A stretch of 61,640 bases of DNA from NCBI GenBank assembly GCA_964613155.1, contig CAZTHP010000002.1:1-61640 (forward strand), written 5' to 3'. Every line of letters begins with the position of its first letter. Within the stretch, counting starts at the first letter, position 1. A program made the position numbers and the translations under genes. Below, piece by piece: positions 43,437 through 52,607 of the stretch. The notes under the pieces were generated by a model that worked only from the letters and a program-made list of their open reading frames with translations, did not search any database and was not told the DNA's origin. This stretch comes from TWA4 sp964613155. GTDB taxonomy: Bacteria; Bacillota; Clostridia; Lachnospirales; Lachnospiraceae.

Positions 43437-45068
43437 ATGTTTTGTTTTCAATGTGAACAAACTGCTGGTGGAAATGCTTGCACAGGCAAAAGAGGGATTT
43501 GTGGTAAAATGGCAGATACGGCAAATCTTCAGGATAAGTTAACAGGCGCATTAATCGGTTTAGCACGTACAGCAAAGGGCAGAGAACATGCAGTTAGTGA
43601 TTCTACAGATGCAGTAATTCTGGAAGGGTTATTTGCAACGTTAACAAATGTTAATTTTGACAATGATGCACTTTGCCGTATGATTGAACGAGCAGCAGCG
43701 GAGAAGGAAAAGTTAATCAAGAGTACGGAGCCTGCTAGATTTGTTTGTGGAGCAGCAGAGGATGATAGGAATCGACTTTGGACAGCAGATGATTATGATA
43801 TGAACCAGCTTTGGACAGCAGAGGAAGATATCCGTTCTCTGAAGTCTTTGATTTTATTTGGTATTCGTGGTGTTGCTGCTTATGCGTATCATGCATCTGT
43901 TTTGGGTTATAAAAATCGGGATGTTTGTCAATTTTTCTATCAAGCATTATCAGCAATTGGCATGGATGACTGGGGAATGGAAGAATTGCTGCCGCTTGTA
44001 TTAGAGACAGGGGAAGTCAATCTCAAGTGTATGGAACTGTTAGATCAGGCAAATACCGAAACATTTGGTCATCCGATTCCCACGCAGGTAAGCCTAACTG
44101 TGGAAAAAGGACCGTTTATCGTTGTGACGGGACATGATCTGTATGATTTAAAACTTTTGTTGGAACAGACGGAAGGAAAGGGAATTCAGATTTATACACA
44201 TGGGGAAATGCTGTCTGCCCATGCATATCCAGAGTTGAAAAAATATCCTCATTTAAAGGGAAATTTTGGTACTGCATGGCAAAATCAGCAGGAAGAATTT
44301 GCAAAACTTGCAGCACCCATTTTATTTACGACCAATTGTTTGATGCCTCCAACCGAAAAATATGCGGATCGCGTATTTACAACTGAGATTACAGGTTATC
44401 CTGGTATACAGCATATTGGTTTGGAGCGAGATTTTACACCGCTGATTGAAAAAGCATTGGAATTAGGGGGATTTCAGCAGGATATGACCTTCTCCGGTAT
44501 GAACGGTGGAGAAACGGTGCTGACTGGATTTGCCAGAAATAGTGTTATGTCTGTTGCGGAAAGGGTAATTGAAGCTGTGAAAGCAGGTGATATCCAGCAC
44601 TTTTTCCTTGTTGCAGGCTGTGATGGTAAAAGAAATGAGAGAAATTATTATACAGAATTTGTGAAACAGACACCTGTGGATACGGTAGTATTAACGTTAG
44701 CATGTGGAAAATATCGCTTCCACGATTTGGATTTAGGAACAATCGGGGGTCTTCCCCGCCTTATGGATATTGGGCAGTGTAATGATGCCTATTCCGCTAT
44801 TCAGATTGCACTGGCTCTGGCAGATGCTTTTGGCTGCGGTGTAAATGAATTACCTTTGAGTATGGTATTGAGCTGGTATGAGCAGAAAGCGGTGTCGATC
44901 CTTTTGACTCTGCTGCATCTGGGAATCAAGGATATTCGCTTAGGCCCCACACTTCCTGCATTTTTGTCACCAAATGTACTGAATTTCTTGGTGGAAAAAT
45001 TCCATATTATGCCGATTACCACTCCAGAAAATGATCTGGATGCTATTTTAAACCAGAAATTGGTTTGA
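43437..45068 (+). CDS. hcp: hydroxylamine reductase (hybrid-cluster protein)
   Basis: The 543-aa protein carries a [4Fe-4S] cluster and the hybrid Fe-S-O cluster and detoxifies nitric oxide or hydroxylamine. Seen: MFCFQCEQTAGGNACTGKRG with the N-terminal cysteine motif, GIRGVAAYAYHA, TGHDLYDLKLLLEQTEGKGI with the cluster glutamate region following, TNCLMPP, FLVAGCDG and TLACGKYRF. AGGAGG sets the ATG at 43437. An insert (RNRLWTADDYDMNQLWTAEE) duplicates a short segment near residue 115, a small in-frame tandem duplication. Confidence 0.97.
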   Translation: MFCFQCEQTAGGNACTGKRGICGKMADTANLQDKLTGALIGLARTAKGREHAVSDSTDAVILEGLFATLTNVNFDNDALCRMIERAAAEKEKLIKSTEPARFVCGAAEDDRNRLWTADDYDMNQLWTAEEDIRSLKSLILFGIRGVAAYAYHASVLGYKNRDVCQFFYQALSAIGMDDWGMEELLPLVLETGEVNLKCMELLDQANTETFGHPIPTQVSLTVEKGPFIVVTGHDLYDLKLLLEQTEGKGIQIYTHGEMLSAHAYPELKKYPHLKGNFGTAWQNQQEEFAKLAAPILFTTNCLMPPTEKYADRVFTTEITGYPGIQHIGLERDFTPLIEKALELGGFQQDMTFSGMNGGETVLTGFARNSVMSVAERVIEAVKAGDIQHFFLVAGCDGKRNERNYYTEFVKQTPVDTVVLTLACGKYRFHDLDLGTIGGLPRLMDIGQCNDAYSAIQIALALADAFGCGVNELPLSMVLSWYEQKAVSILLTLLHLGIKDIRLGPTLPAFLSPNVLNFLVEKFHIMPITTPENDLDAILNQKLV

Positions 45069-45127
45069 ACGGATGTCCTTTTGAATCGGGAATTGGTTTG
45101 AACGGATGTCATTTTGAACCGGGAATG
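45045..45127 (+). repeat. 33-bp tandem repeat starting inside the hcp 3' end
   Basis: ATTTTAAACCAGAAATTGGT, the last codons of hcp, is followed after the stop by two further versions of the same 33-base unit (CTTTTGAATCGGGAATTGGT, ATTTTGAACCGGGAATGAAT). The array therefore includes coding sequence and stop codon. Confidence 0.85.
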
Positions 45128-45222
45128 AATTTGAGATATTTGCACAATTGATCTCCTGTTAATTGAGGATGTTGTTGTCTGGTAAAGTCCGGTGTCAACA
45201 TGGATTTTTGTATCGGATTTTC

Positions 45223-45321
45223 CTCAACTATGAAAAACACGCGCTGCGAGTTTCTCAAGTTATCGCGGTGCTCCTCAAATGCTTGTGCAAGCACAGCATT
45301 TTCATCGCTACTTGTGTAAAT
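45223..45321 (-). repeat. ~95-bp interspersed repeat, copy 4
   Basis: From TCAACTATGAAAAACACGCG to CTACTTGTGTAAAT, in the same orientation as copies 2 and 3, abutting the terminator at 45323. On the minus strand all copies can be read as SSDENAVLAQAF(D/E)E(R/H)R-like frames, but no start, length or context supports a protein. Confidence 0.9.
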
Positions 45322-45322
45322 T

Positions 45323-45358
45323 AAAAAGGCACTTGATTTGATTCAAGTGCCTTTTTTT
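45323..45358. terminator. bidirectional terminator between hcp and the exonuclease gene
   Basis: AAAAAGGCACTTGA and TCAAGTGCCTTTTTTT form a perfect stem with a six-base loop; A and T runs on both sides allow use from either strand. Confidence 0.9.
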
Positions 45359-45369
45359 GAGGGATTTTT

Positions 45370-45462
45370 AAAAGCGTTTTCACTTACATTCGCCAAAGCT
45401 TATCCTAAAAGCGTTTTCACTTACATTCGCCAAAGCTTATCCTAAAAGCGTTTTCGCTTGCG
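45370..45462 (-). repeat. 37-bp tandem repeat that duplicates the exonuclease C-terminal codons
   Basis: AAAAGCGTTTTC(A/G)CTT recurs at 45370, 45407 and 45444. The last copy is the coding tail of the exonuclease gene (minus strand, encoding KRKRF and stop); the other two lie after the stop codon. Confidence 0.9.
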
Positions 45463-46479
45463 TTTGTCTGCGGCTGTCGGGGAAATCGTCAGATTTACGG
45501 CTCCTTCTGCCGGGGTATAGGCAGCTCCGGCGATACGACCGCGACGAATCCGACGCTTTACACGAAGCTGTTCCTGCTTTTCGCGAAGGGCTTCTGCTGT
45601 CTTAGGAGAAATCATCTTTGTTGTACGAATCGCAAAATAATGACTGTCGTCGGTTTTTTTGATCCGGATTTTTCCCTGCATATATCCATGTTCAGGACAA
45701 ATAGAAAGAGAATAATAAATATTATTATTCGAAGTAAACCAGCGTATTTTCTTACGGAGTGAACGGCCGCATATATGACAGGGTGTTACAGTGACCATGC
45801 GGTCGGTCATCACATCTTCCTTATTAGGCTGTACCTGTGACACAAACTTGGAATATTGCGGAAAATGAAGGAAGATTTCTTCTTCCCGTTTGCTGGGTGG
45901 ATTATGATAATCAACGGAGCAGTAGATCGCAGTCTGTTCCGGGTTCATGCTGGACATGATTTCTGCGGTATAATACGCATCGTCAATTGCACAGTGAAAA
46001 GGTCGATCTTGTTCTAAATTCAGAAAATCAGCTGCATATTTGAGTGATTTTCGTGTTTTCCCATCTTCGTAAAACATGCTGAATAGTTTTTGTACATCAT
46101 AGTAAAACAGCGGTTTTGCAAGTTTGGGCTGCATTTTGTAAAAATCCATATTATTCTGAAGGTAATCCAGATCCATAGGCCCCCATGTGGCAAAGGTATA
46201 ATCGCTGCCGCACCATTTCAGAAAATCTTTGATAACGACCGGAAACTTTCTGGCTTTTTGAAAATCCTTCAGATTAACCTTTAAAAGCTGTTTGGTACGA
46301 TAATGCAGCTGTCGATAAACTTGCGGTCGGATACGTTCACTGAAGGTATCCATAATCTGAAAAGATTGACTGAGGCGAACAGCACCGATTTCAAGGATTT
46401 CGAAAGGAAGGTCTGGATTTGCACGTTCTTTGCCGCCGGGGCATTGGTTCCATTCCAGATCCAAAACGATGTAATCCAT
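45442..46479 (-). CDS. DnaQ-like 3'-5' exonuclease
   Basis: The 345-aa protein has an N-terminal DEDDh exonuclease domain (about residues 1-180): MDYIVLDLEWNQ (motif I Asp and Glu), ATWGPMDLDYLQNN (motif II) and FHCAIDDAYYTAEIM (motif III His and Asp). The C-terminal 150 residues include CHICGRSLRKK and a second cysteine in ICPEHGY, a possible zinc site, and a basic tail KRKRKRF. I chose the ATG at 46479 after GGGAGG; the frame extends 14 codons upstream. It could process RNA or DNA ends; substrate not assignable. Confidence 0.85.
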   Translation of the reverse strand: MDYIVLDLEWNQCPGGKERANPDLPFEILEIGAVRLSQSFQIMDTFSERIRPQVYRQLHYRTKQLLKVNLKDFQKARKFPVVIKDFLKWCGSDYTFATWGPMDLDYLQNNMDFYKMQPKLAKPLFYYDVQKLFSMFYEDGKTRKSLKYAADFLNLEQDRPFHCAIDDAYYTAEIMSSMNPEQTAIYCSVDYHNPPSKREEEIFLHFPQYSKFVSQVQPNKEDVMTDRMVTVTPCHICGRSLRKKIRWFTSNNNIYYSLSICPEHGYMQGKIRIKKTDDSHYFAIRTTKMISPKTAEALREKQEQLRVKRRIRRGRIAGAAYTPAEGAVNLTISPTAADKRKRKRF

Positions 46480-46521
46480 AGTTGTATCCTCCCTGGATAA
46501 AAAATGATAGATTTTGTGCAT

Positions 46522-46864
46522 TTAGTCTAACACAAATGCAAGGGATTGTCCAGCAAGGCAGTACACGATCTGGTGTGCTAAAATGAGAAATAATAATTCA
46601 GGCTAATGCTTTTAAATTACATTATCAGAGCGAATAAAATATAATAAGATATCACATTTTTCCGTTTCATCACTCTTTGTGGTAAGAGGGACAGTACCGA
46701 GTATAATCTTATCCTCTTTCTTATATTCAGACCCCTTTCATTGAAAAAAGCTATAAGCTTATTTGCAAGATTACCGTAAATTGTAAAGTTTCAAAATTCT
46801 TGAAGACAAGTGTGGAAAAAGTTTTGAGATAAGCAAAAAAATTGTAAAGTAGTGTAAAATATCC
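46522..46864. other. AT-rich gap without recognisable features
   Basis: Nothing supportable is seen between the exonuclease gene and the end of the frameshifted membrane gene, apart from AT-rich sequence that could hold the exonuclease promoter near 46500-46560. Confidence 0.4.
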
Positions 46865-47516
46865 TCAAATAATTTTTACTATCGAATCTTCTTTTAACTG
46901 TTTCACTAATTTTTCTTTTCGAATATCTAATTTTATTGAAATACCAAATAATATTATAAAAAAAGAGAGCAAAACTACAACTAATAATACTATTAATCCA
47001 TTCCAAATTATATTAATCCCTATTCCGCACAAACATGCAATCAAAAAAGCAGTAAAAATATGATATATTTTTGCAATCCAAAGTAAACGTATATTTTAAT
47101 TTTGTCCCCAATTCATCTGTCATATACGGATAATGGTATTTATAGGTAATGGGTTCAAAATATCCTCTATGGTATATTAGATTATATTTTTTATCATCAT
47201 TTGCACAATACACATATTCTTCTAATATCGGAGGATTAATTAAATTAACAATTGATCGTGGATTAAAAAATATTATATCAAGTATGTATAGCAAAAATGT
47301 CGCTGCAATAATTTTAACCCAGTCTTTAAATTTGAAATGTACTTTCCATTCTTCTTCAGGCATTATATAATCTGAATTGTTAATAAGATAAATCTTATCT
47401 TTTGATGGAAGTGGATTTATCCTTACACAGCAATTATCTTTATTAACAATACTTGATTGATCCTTATACTTAATTATAAATTCATCATCTTCTAAATTTT
47501 TGACGCATATTTCCAT
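46865..47516 (-). pseudogene. AT-rich membrane protein gene with a probable frameshift; candidate Rhs immunity gene
   Basis: The frame from 47516 encodes MEICVKNLEDDEFIIKYKDQ and one helix (KIIAATFLLYILDIIFF), then runs to a stop at 47013. From about 47091, the minus strand in another frame encodes WIAKIYHIFTAFLIACLCGI and then IIWNGLIVLLVVVLLSFFII with a charged tail, to TGA at 46865. A single small indel near 47085-47100 would join these into one protein of about 215 residues with three helices. It lies directly downstream of the Rhs gene and has the same AT-rich composition as the Rhs tip. I do not recognise the family. Confidence 0.5.
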
Positions 47517-47693
47517 TTATATATACCCCGTCTTTCTGCGAAAGACACCAATGCGTCATGAAACAGTTGCACTGACTTTCGCTTTCTATTTTAGTTTCCT
47601 TAACGATGGCTTATTTGTGATGCTCAAATGTATTCTCTAGTCACACTTCATTGCTTAGATTTTTCATTCAAAAGGTCACAAGATGATGTAGCT

Positions 47694-49898
47694 TTAAATA
47701 CGAATTACTATCTTTCGATTCAGTTTACTATCGCTAAAATAATCCCACATTCCAGCAATAAAACCACCAAATGATAAACACATATCAATATTCGGTAGCA
47801 TTATTGATATTACCTTATTCACACCTCCAGAAAATAAATTTCCACATAGTTGTCGAATAGTTATTTTTTTAATTTTATTAGCTAGCGTTTTTCCAATCAC
47901 AGGAACTTTAGCAACTAAAATCGCAAAATTTAAGACAATTTTTTTACCATTCACTAACATTTCCTGTAGAATAATTGGTAACTGTTTTCGTATAATACCA
48001 ACAAGATAACTCCCACTTACTTTAGCAGCCATTTTAATCGGAGCAAATGCAACTCGTAAAATCGGAATAACCATAACTATACCGTCAAGAATTCCTGCTA
48101 TTATCGATCTATTTATAGTATAACTACGTTTATGTCCATCTAAATCCGACCCGTTTACAGGTGTGTTTTCACAATACGTAAACAAATTACATCCTAATGC
48201 TTCTTCCCCCAGATAATGTACATCATCTGCATTCAGAAACCTTCCTGTTTCCGCATCATAGTATCTGCTCTGCAAATAGTACCATTCTGTATCTTCATCA
48301 TAATAGTATCCACGATACCGGAATGGATTGATCTCGCCCAGACCATTACCGGAGGAATCTTCCAGGTCGATCAGATTTCCCCATGCATCATATCCATATG
48401 TAACAACCAGATCACCTGCTGCATTATAGATACCGATGATATCTCCCTGCAGGTTTTTCTGGTAGTAATAATCTGCATCGTTATACGTGAATCCGGCCAA
48501 TGTACCATCTCCACCATATGCATACCATATCGTGTAAACCGTATCATCCGAACCGCTTACCTGTTCCGCAAGGATATCGCTGCCATCCAGATAGTATTTC
48601 TTTGTGACCGTATTCCCATCTGCATCTGCGATTGTTTTTGTGGTACGGATACCGTCTGCATCATAGGTATAAGAGATCGTCTGTTCTGCATCCTGATACT
48701 GTTTCAGCTGTCTTCCACCTTCCCAGGTCAAGGTACTTCCTTTTCGATACGTCAGTGGATTGCCGCTGGCATCATAGGAGATGTCGGTTCCGTCATAGGA
48801 GGTTAACAGGTCTCTCCAAGCACTGTTCTCATAGCTCCAGCTGTGACTTTCTGACGCATCTCCTGAAACTTCCCCTTCCGTGTAAGCGTATGTCTGACTT
48901 CCTGTTATATTGCCATTCGTATCATAAGTATAAACGGTGGTTGTACCTGCTTCCCGGTTGTTTTCCCGGATCAGCTGGCTCATGCCATCATATACATAAG
49001 TTACCAGAACATCCGCTGTGTCATCAGAAGAGGATCGTTCACTGATCTGTGTGATATTTCCGTTGGGATCATAGGCATAGACCAGCTGGCTTCCGTTCTT
49101 ATATTGCATCACTCCCTGTTCTTCGCTTTCTGTGACAGACCATGCGATCGAGTCCCCTATCGTGGTGCTGGAATTACCGTTTTCCAGATCACTCTGCACA
49201 GTTAAAGTCTTTCCGGTAAACAATTCCGTAACAGCACTTTCCGCAGCATCATTTTCCGAAGACTGATAGTTGTAATGCACGGATCTTTCCACTTCATCCA
49301 GTTTCCATGTGGTATCCGTGGTATAAGAGGTCTCCCCGGTTGTGGAATTGCTGCTGTCTGTGGTACTGCTCTCCATGGAAAATCCGTTATCACCTGTGAT
49401 ACCGACCAGATTCTGTTTCCCGTCATAAGAATAAGTATAGGTTACTCCACTGTCCGAGTCAATATATCTTGTAACATTTCCATAGTCATTGTAGGTATAG
49501 CTGCTGCTGTCGGTTGTTTCTCCATCGACCTTTACATATACCAGCATATGTTCCGTTTTGGTCTCTGTTGTGGTATTACCATCCTCGTCTTCTCTTATAG
49601 TCATAATATCCATATCCTCATACTGGTAACGGATATGGCTTCCATTTGCATAGTTGATACGGGTCAGATAAGAATCGGATCTGTAACTGGCTCCGGTTTC
49701 TTCATCTTCTTCATAATCATAACCGTACACATACTGGATCAAACGAGTACCATTCACACTCAGTGTCAGGATATTATCCAGACTGTCATAGGTATAATCA
49801 TATGCCAGCCCATTATACGTCATACGGGTCTTCTGTCCGTTGGAATTATAGGTATAGGTGTTCAGGTAGTATTTTCCATCTGCTTTCGTCAGTTCCAT
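47694..49898 (-). CDS. Rhs-repeat protein, 5'-truncated, with a hydrophobic C-terminal tip
   Basis: The 734-aa product consists of YD/RHS repeats (for example YTYDSLDNILTLSVNGTRLI, SYTYDADGIRTTK) followed by the RHS core end FRYRGYYYDEDTEWYYLQSR and DAETGRFLNADD. After SDLDGH, the last 150 residues are hydrophobic and unlike the rest (IIAGILDGIVMVIPILRVAF), suggesting a membrane-acting toxin tip. There is no signal peptide or N-terminal delivery part, so it is a fragment. A start with strong AGGAG at 49918 reads MNKSKNKWN and stops, out of frame, consistent with a 5' deletion. Confidence 0.8.
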   Translation of the reverse strand: MELTKADGKYYLNTYTYNSNGQKTRMTYNGLAYDYTYDSLDNILTLSVNGTRLIQYVYGYDYEEDEETGASYRSDSYLTRINYANGSHIRYQYEDMDIMTIREDEDGNTTTETKTEHMLVYVKVDGETTDSSSYTYNDYGNVTRYIDSDSGVTYTYSYDGKQNLVGITGDNGFSMESSTTDSSNSTTGETSYTTDTTWKLDEVERSVHYNYQSSENDAAESAVTELFTGKTLTVQSDLENGNSSTTIGDSIAWSVTESEEQGVMQYKNGSQLVYAYDPNGNITQISERSSSDDTADVLVTYVYDGMSQLIRENNREAGTTTVYTYDTNGNITGSQTYAYTEGEVSGDASESHSWSYENSAWRDLLTSYDGTDISYDASGNPLTYRKGSTLTWEGGRQLKQYQDAEQTISYTYDADGIRTTKTIADADGNTVTKKYYLDGSDILAEQVSGSDDTVYTIWYAYGGDGTLAGFTYNDADYYYQKNLQGDIIGIYNAAGDLVVTYGYDAWGNLIDLEDSSGNGLGEINPFRYRGYYYDEDTEWYYLQSRYYDAETGRFLNADDVHYLGEEALGCNLFTYCENTPVNGSDLDGHKRSYTINRSIIAGILDGIVMVIPILRVAFAPIKMAAKVSGSYLVGIIRKQLPIILQEMLVNGKKIVLNFAILVAKVPVIGKTLANKIKKITIRQLCGNLFSGGVNKVISIMLPNIDMCLSFGGFIAGMWDYFSDSKLNRKIVIRI

Positions 49899-49918
49899 TT
49901 ATTCTTACTTTTGTTCAT

Positions 49919-50439
49919 AAATGCTTTCTCCTAAATACGATACACTTTACATTAGTTCCTTGTATAAAAATCCATGCAGTAAAAATATTTGTATACATAA
50001 TCCCAGGAAAATATTTCCACATGAAATCTTTATTGACTACACAATTCGCAAATCGTACCTTAAGAAGTGAGAATTTTTACTAATATTTCCTATATTTTCA
50101 CACTAACATTTTTGTATGTTTTGTCAATATAATACTTTTCTATATGATATATTTTATCTATTACCGCCTACCTAATTTCCAATTTTTTTCAATTACATTA
50201 CATTCTAATGCATTTCTTTTGTTTTTATACAAGCAGGCAGATACTGCTTTGAATTAGAATGAAATTTGCAAATCCACTTGCGGCTTGTATTGTTTTTCGG
50301 ATTCAAGTATAATAAAATATCAGAATTAAGAGGTTAAAAACTACGTGAATTTGCTCACATGTGGTGGAAAAATTTTCTGGTACGATTTCTGTTTGCTTTG
50401 CAGGTCTGAGATTGAAACACATAAGAAAGGATGGTGTGC
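49919..50439. other. AT-rich gap, no gene
   Basis: Very AT-rich from 50080 to 50200. It holds AGGAG before the stranded start at 49918 (minus) and AAAGGA at 50425 for the MFS gene (plus). No repeat array or coding frame is convincing. Confidence 0.4.
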
Positions 50440-51624
50440 ATGGAGAAAAAGACGAATACCGTGATTATTACGTTGATTCTTGTATTGGGTATGTTTATCA
50501 GTACGTATGGGCAGTATCAATTGGCTGCGATTCCGGGCTCAATTTATCAAATTTATGGATTGAATGATGCGCAGTTTTCTGGCTTGATGACGGCATCTAT
50601 GATTCCCAGTATTTTTTTAGGGATTCTTTTGGGAGCTGGTGCGGATCGTTTTGGCTTGAAGCGCGTGATTTCTGTTAGTTTGGTCTTAGCGGCAGGAGGA
50701 TTTGTTCTGCGTTGTTTTGCATCGGATTATAAGATGATGTTTTTGGCGATGACATTAACGGGCTTTGCGTCGGCTGCTTTTAGTGCCAATCTTTCGAAAA
50801 TTGTGGTCTGTGTATATCCGCCGGAAAAAATGGGAAAGATGGTAGGGATTTTGATGAGCGGAATGACGGGCTCGATGTTAGTTGCATATGCAACAACTGC
50901 ATGGATTCCTTCCGTAAATATGGCATTTTGGATTGCGGCAGGCATTTGTATTGTGACACTGCTGCTTTGGGTTTGCCTGACGAAACCTTCTGATTTTCAA
51001 GTGCGGGCAGAAATGCAGGATGCGCCTTTAAAGGAAGCGGTTGGTGTCTGTCTTAGAAGTAAAAATACCTGGCTGCTGGGCTGGGCACTTCTGTTTTTAT
51101 TTGGTGCCGGAATGGTCGTATCGAATTTCCAGGTGGCAGCAATCACCGCGATAAAAGGCTATTCACAGGCATATGCAGGAACCTTTGGTTCACTTTTGAT
51201 GGTTGGAGCATTGATCGGTGCGGCGTGGATGCCGTCTTACATCATCGGCAAGCGAAACGCCCCGCGGTTAATACTTATTTATGGAATCATCGCCTCTCTT
51301 ATGATGTTGGTGATACCTTATGGCTGGGAAGTGGGAACTTTTTTAAATGGTCTGCTTCGAGGTGGTATGATCTCCGTTTTGTCGGCATTGCCTGTAACAT
51401 TTCCAGAAATTGGACCGCGCTATGCGGGGACATCAGGCGGTTTTGCCCTTACCATGCAGATGCTTGGTGGCGTGGTGATTCCTACTTATATAATTGTTCC
51501 ATTGGGACATGGTGATATGGCAATGTATTTTGTTTATGGTATGGTGAGCATGCTGATCTGTTCGATTTTTGCCTTTGTTGTAACGAAAAATACCGCGAAG
51601 GAAAATGCGTGGGGACAGGATTGA
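50440..51624 (+). CDS. MFS transporter
   Basis: The 394-aa permease has twelve hydrophobic segments and major-facilitator motifs: LGAGADRFGLKRVI between helices 2 and 3 and KNTWLLGWALLFLFGAG at the start of the second half. It is closest in type to the CynX/NimT or nitrate/nitrite-like MFS groups; substrate unknown. GAAAGGA sets the start at the ATG at 50440 (MEKKTNTVIITLILVLG) rather than the one at 50431, which overlaps the ribosome-binding site. It stands alone. Confidence 0.88.
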   Translation: MEKKTNTVIITLILVLGMFISTYGQYQLAAIPGSIYQIYGLNDAQFSGLMTASMIPSIFLGILLGAGADRFGLKRVISVSLVLAAGGFVLRCFASDYKMMFLAMTLTGFASAAFSANLSKIVVCVYPPEKMGKMVGILMSGMTGSMLVAYATTAWIPSVNMAFWIAAGICIVTLLLWVCLTKPSDFQVRAEMQDAPLKEAVGVCLRSKNTWLLGWALLFLFGAGMVVSNFQVAAITAIKGYSQAYAGTFGSLLMVGALIGAAWMPSYIIGKRNAPRLILIYGIIASLMMLVIPYGWEVGTFLNGLLRGGMISVLSALPVTFPEIGPRYAGTSGGFALTMQMLGGVVIPTYIIVPLGHGDMAMYFVYGMVSMLICSIFAFVVTKNTAKENAWGQD

Positions 51625-51925
51625 AAATTCAGGGATTCGGATGAAGTAGGGAGGATTGAAAAACCGGGGATTTGGAAAAAGTAGGAAGGATTGAAAAACC
51701 GGGAATTTGTATGAAGTGTTAAGGTTTCAGAATCCAGAACTGTAAAAAACAGATGCTTTTTTTTCAGGCTCATGGTACAGTATAAGCGAACATCGAACAG
51801 GATTTTTGCTTGAGAAGTAAGAGAAGAAACTGCGACCAGCGGTTTTGCTTAAAAAGTAAAAATCGGACAATTGATATCAGACCTTTTGACTTTGGTATCA
51901 TACAATCGGATTTCAGGAAAGACAG
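51625..51925. repeat. gap with a ~35-bp repeat, about three copies
   Basis: GGATTGAAAAACCGGG(A/G)ATTTG recurs at about 51652 and 51688, with a diverged copy (GGATTGAAAATTCAGGGATT) beginning at the MFS stop codon. The array again starts at the gene end. The remainder to 51925 holds no gene. Confidence 0.6.
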
Positions 51926-51930
51926 GAAAT

Positions 51931-52521
51931 ATGAGCAAAATTTTTTATTTAATGGGAAAAAGTGCTTCAGGCAAAGACCGGGTTTATCGGGAATTGTTGA
52001 GGTGCTTTTCCTTTGAAAAGATCGTGTTATACACAACGCGGCCGATGCGGCAGGGAGAAACACACGGGATACAGTATTATTTTACGGATAAAGAGGAATA
52101 CAAACGTCTTTGTGAGGCTGGAAAAGTGATTGAGGCTCGTTCTTATCAGACCGTTCACGGAGAGTGGATTTATTATACGGTAGATGATGGCACGATTCAT
52201 CCGGAAGGAAATGAGCAGTATTTAATGATCGGGACGTTGGAGTCTTATGCGAAGATGAAAGAATATTTTGGTGAAAAGATGCTGGTGCCGATTTATCTGG
52301 AAGTTGAAGATGGGCTGCGTCTGGAGCGGGCATTAAAACGCGAACAGCAGGAGACAAATCCGCGTTATCAGGAAATGTGCCGCCGCTATCTGGCCGATGA
52401 AGAGGATTTTTCGGAAGAAAAATTACAGGCGGCAGGGATTAAACGGCGTTTTCGAAATGAACAGCTGGAGCTGTGCTTAAAAGAAATCGCAGAGTATATC
52501 AGAGGTCGAATGATCCCTTGA
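51931..52521 (+). CDS. guanylate kinase-like P-loop protein
   Basis: The 196-aa protein has a P-loop FYLMGKSASGKD near its start and the guanylate-kinase GMP-binding segment YTTRPMRQGETHGIQYYF, followed by LERALKREQQE. It phosphorylates GMP or acts as a related kinase; it differs from canonical Gmk in having DRVYRELL after the P-loop. In Clostridia such genes often lie next to the Orn/Lys/Arg decarboxylase-like gene and holB, as here, so it is probably a paralogue. Start chosen at 51931 after AGGAAAT. Confidence 0.75.
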   Translation: MSKIFYLMGKSASGKDRVYRELLRCFSFEKIVLYTTRPMRQGETHGIQYYFTDKEEYKRLCEAGKVIEARSYQTVHGEWIYYTVDDGTIHPEGNEQYLMIGTLESYAKMKEYFGEKMLVPIYLEVEDGLRLERALKREQQETNPRYQEMCRRYLADEEDFSEEKLQAAGIKRRFRNEQLELCLKEIAEYIRGRMIP

Positions 52522-52607
52522 TTGTACAGCCAATCTGCGAAAAGGTGCGGTAGTATTTTTAAATTCACATTTAAACAAATAGAAAAGAGTAGAGGGGAGA
52601 TATTACA

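Noticed and set aside
45109..45294. Possible peptide family AQAFEEHRDNLRNSQRVF encoded by the interspersed repeat
   Set aside because: The phrase recurs only because the DNA repeat recurs; frames differ in length and ends between copies and lack consistent starts.
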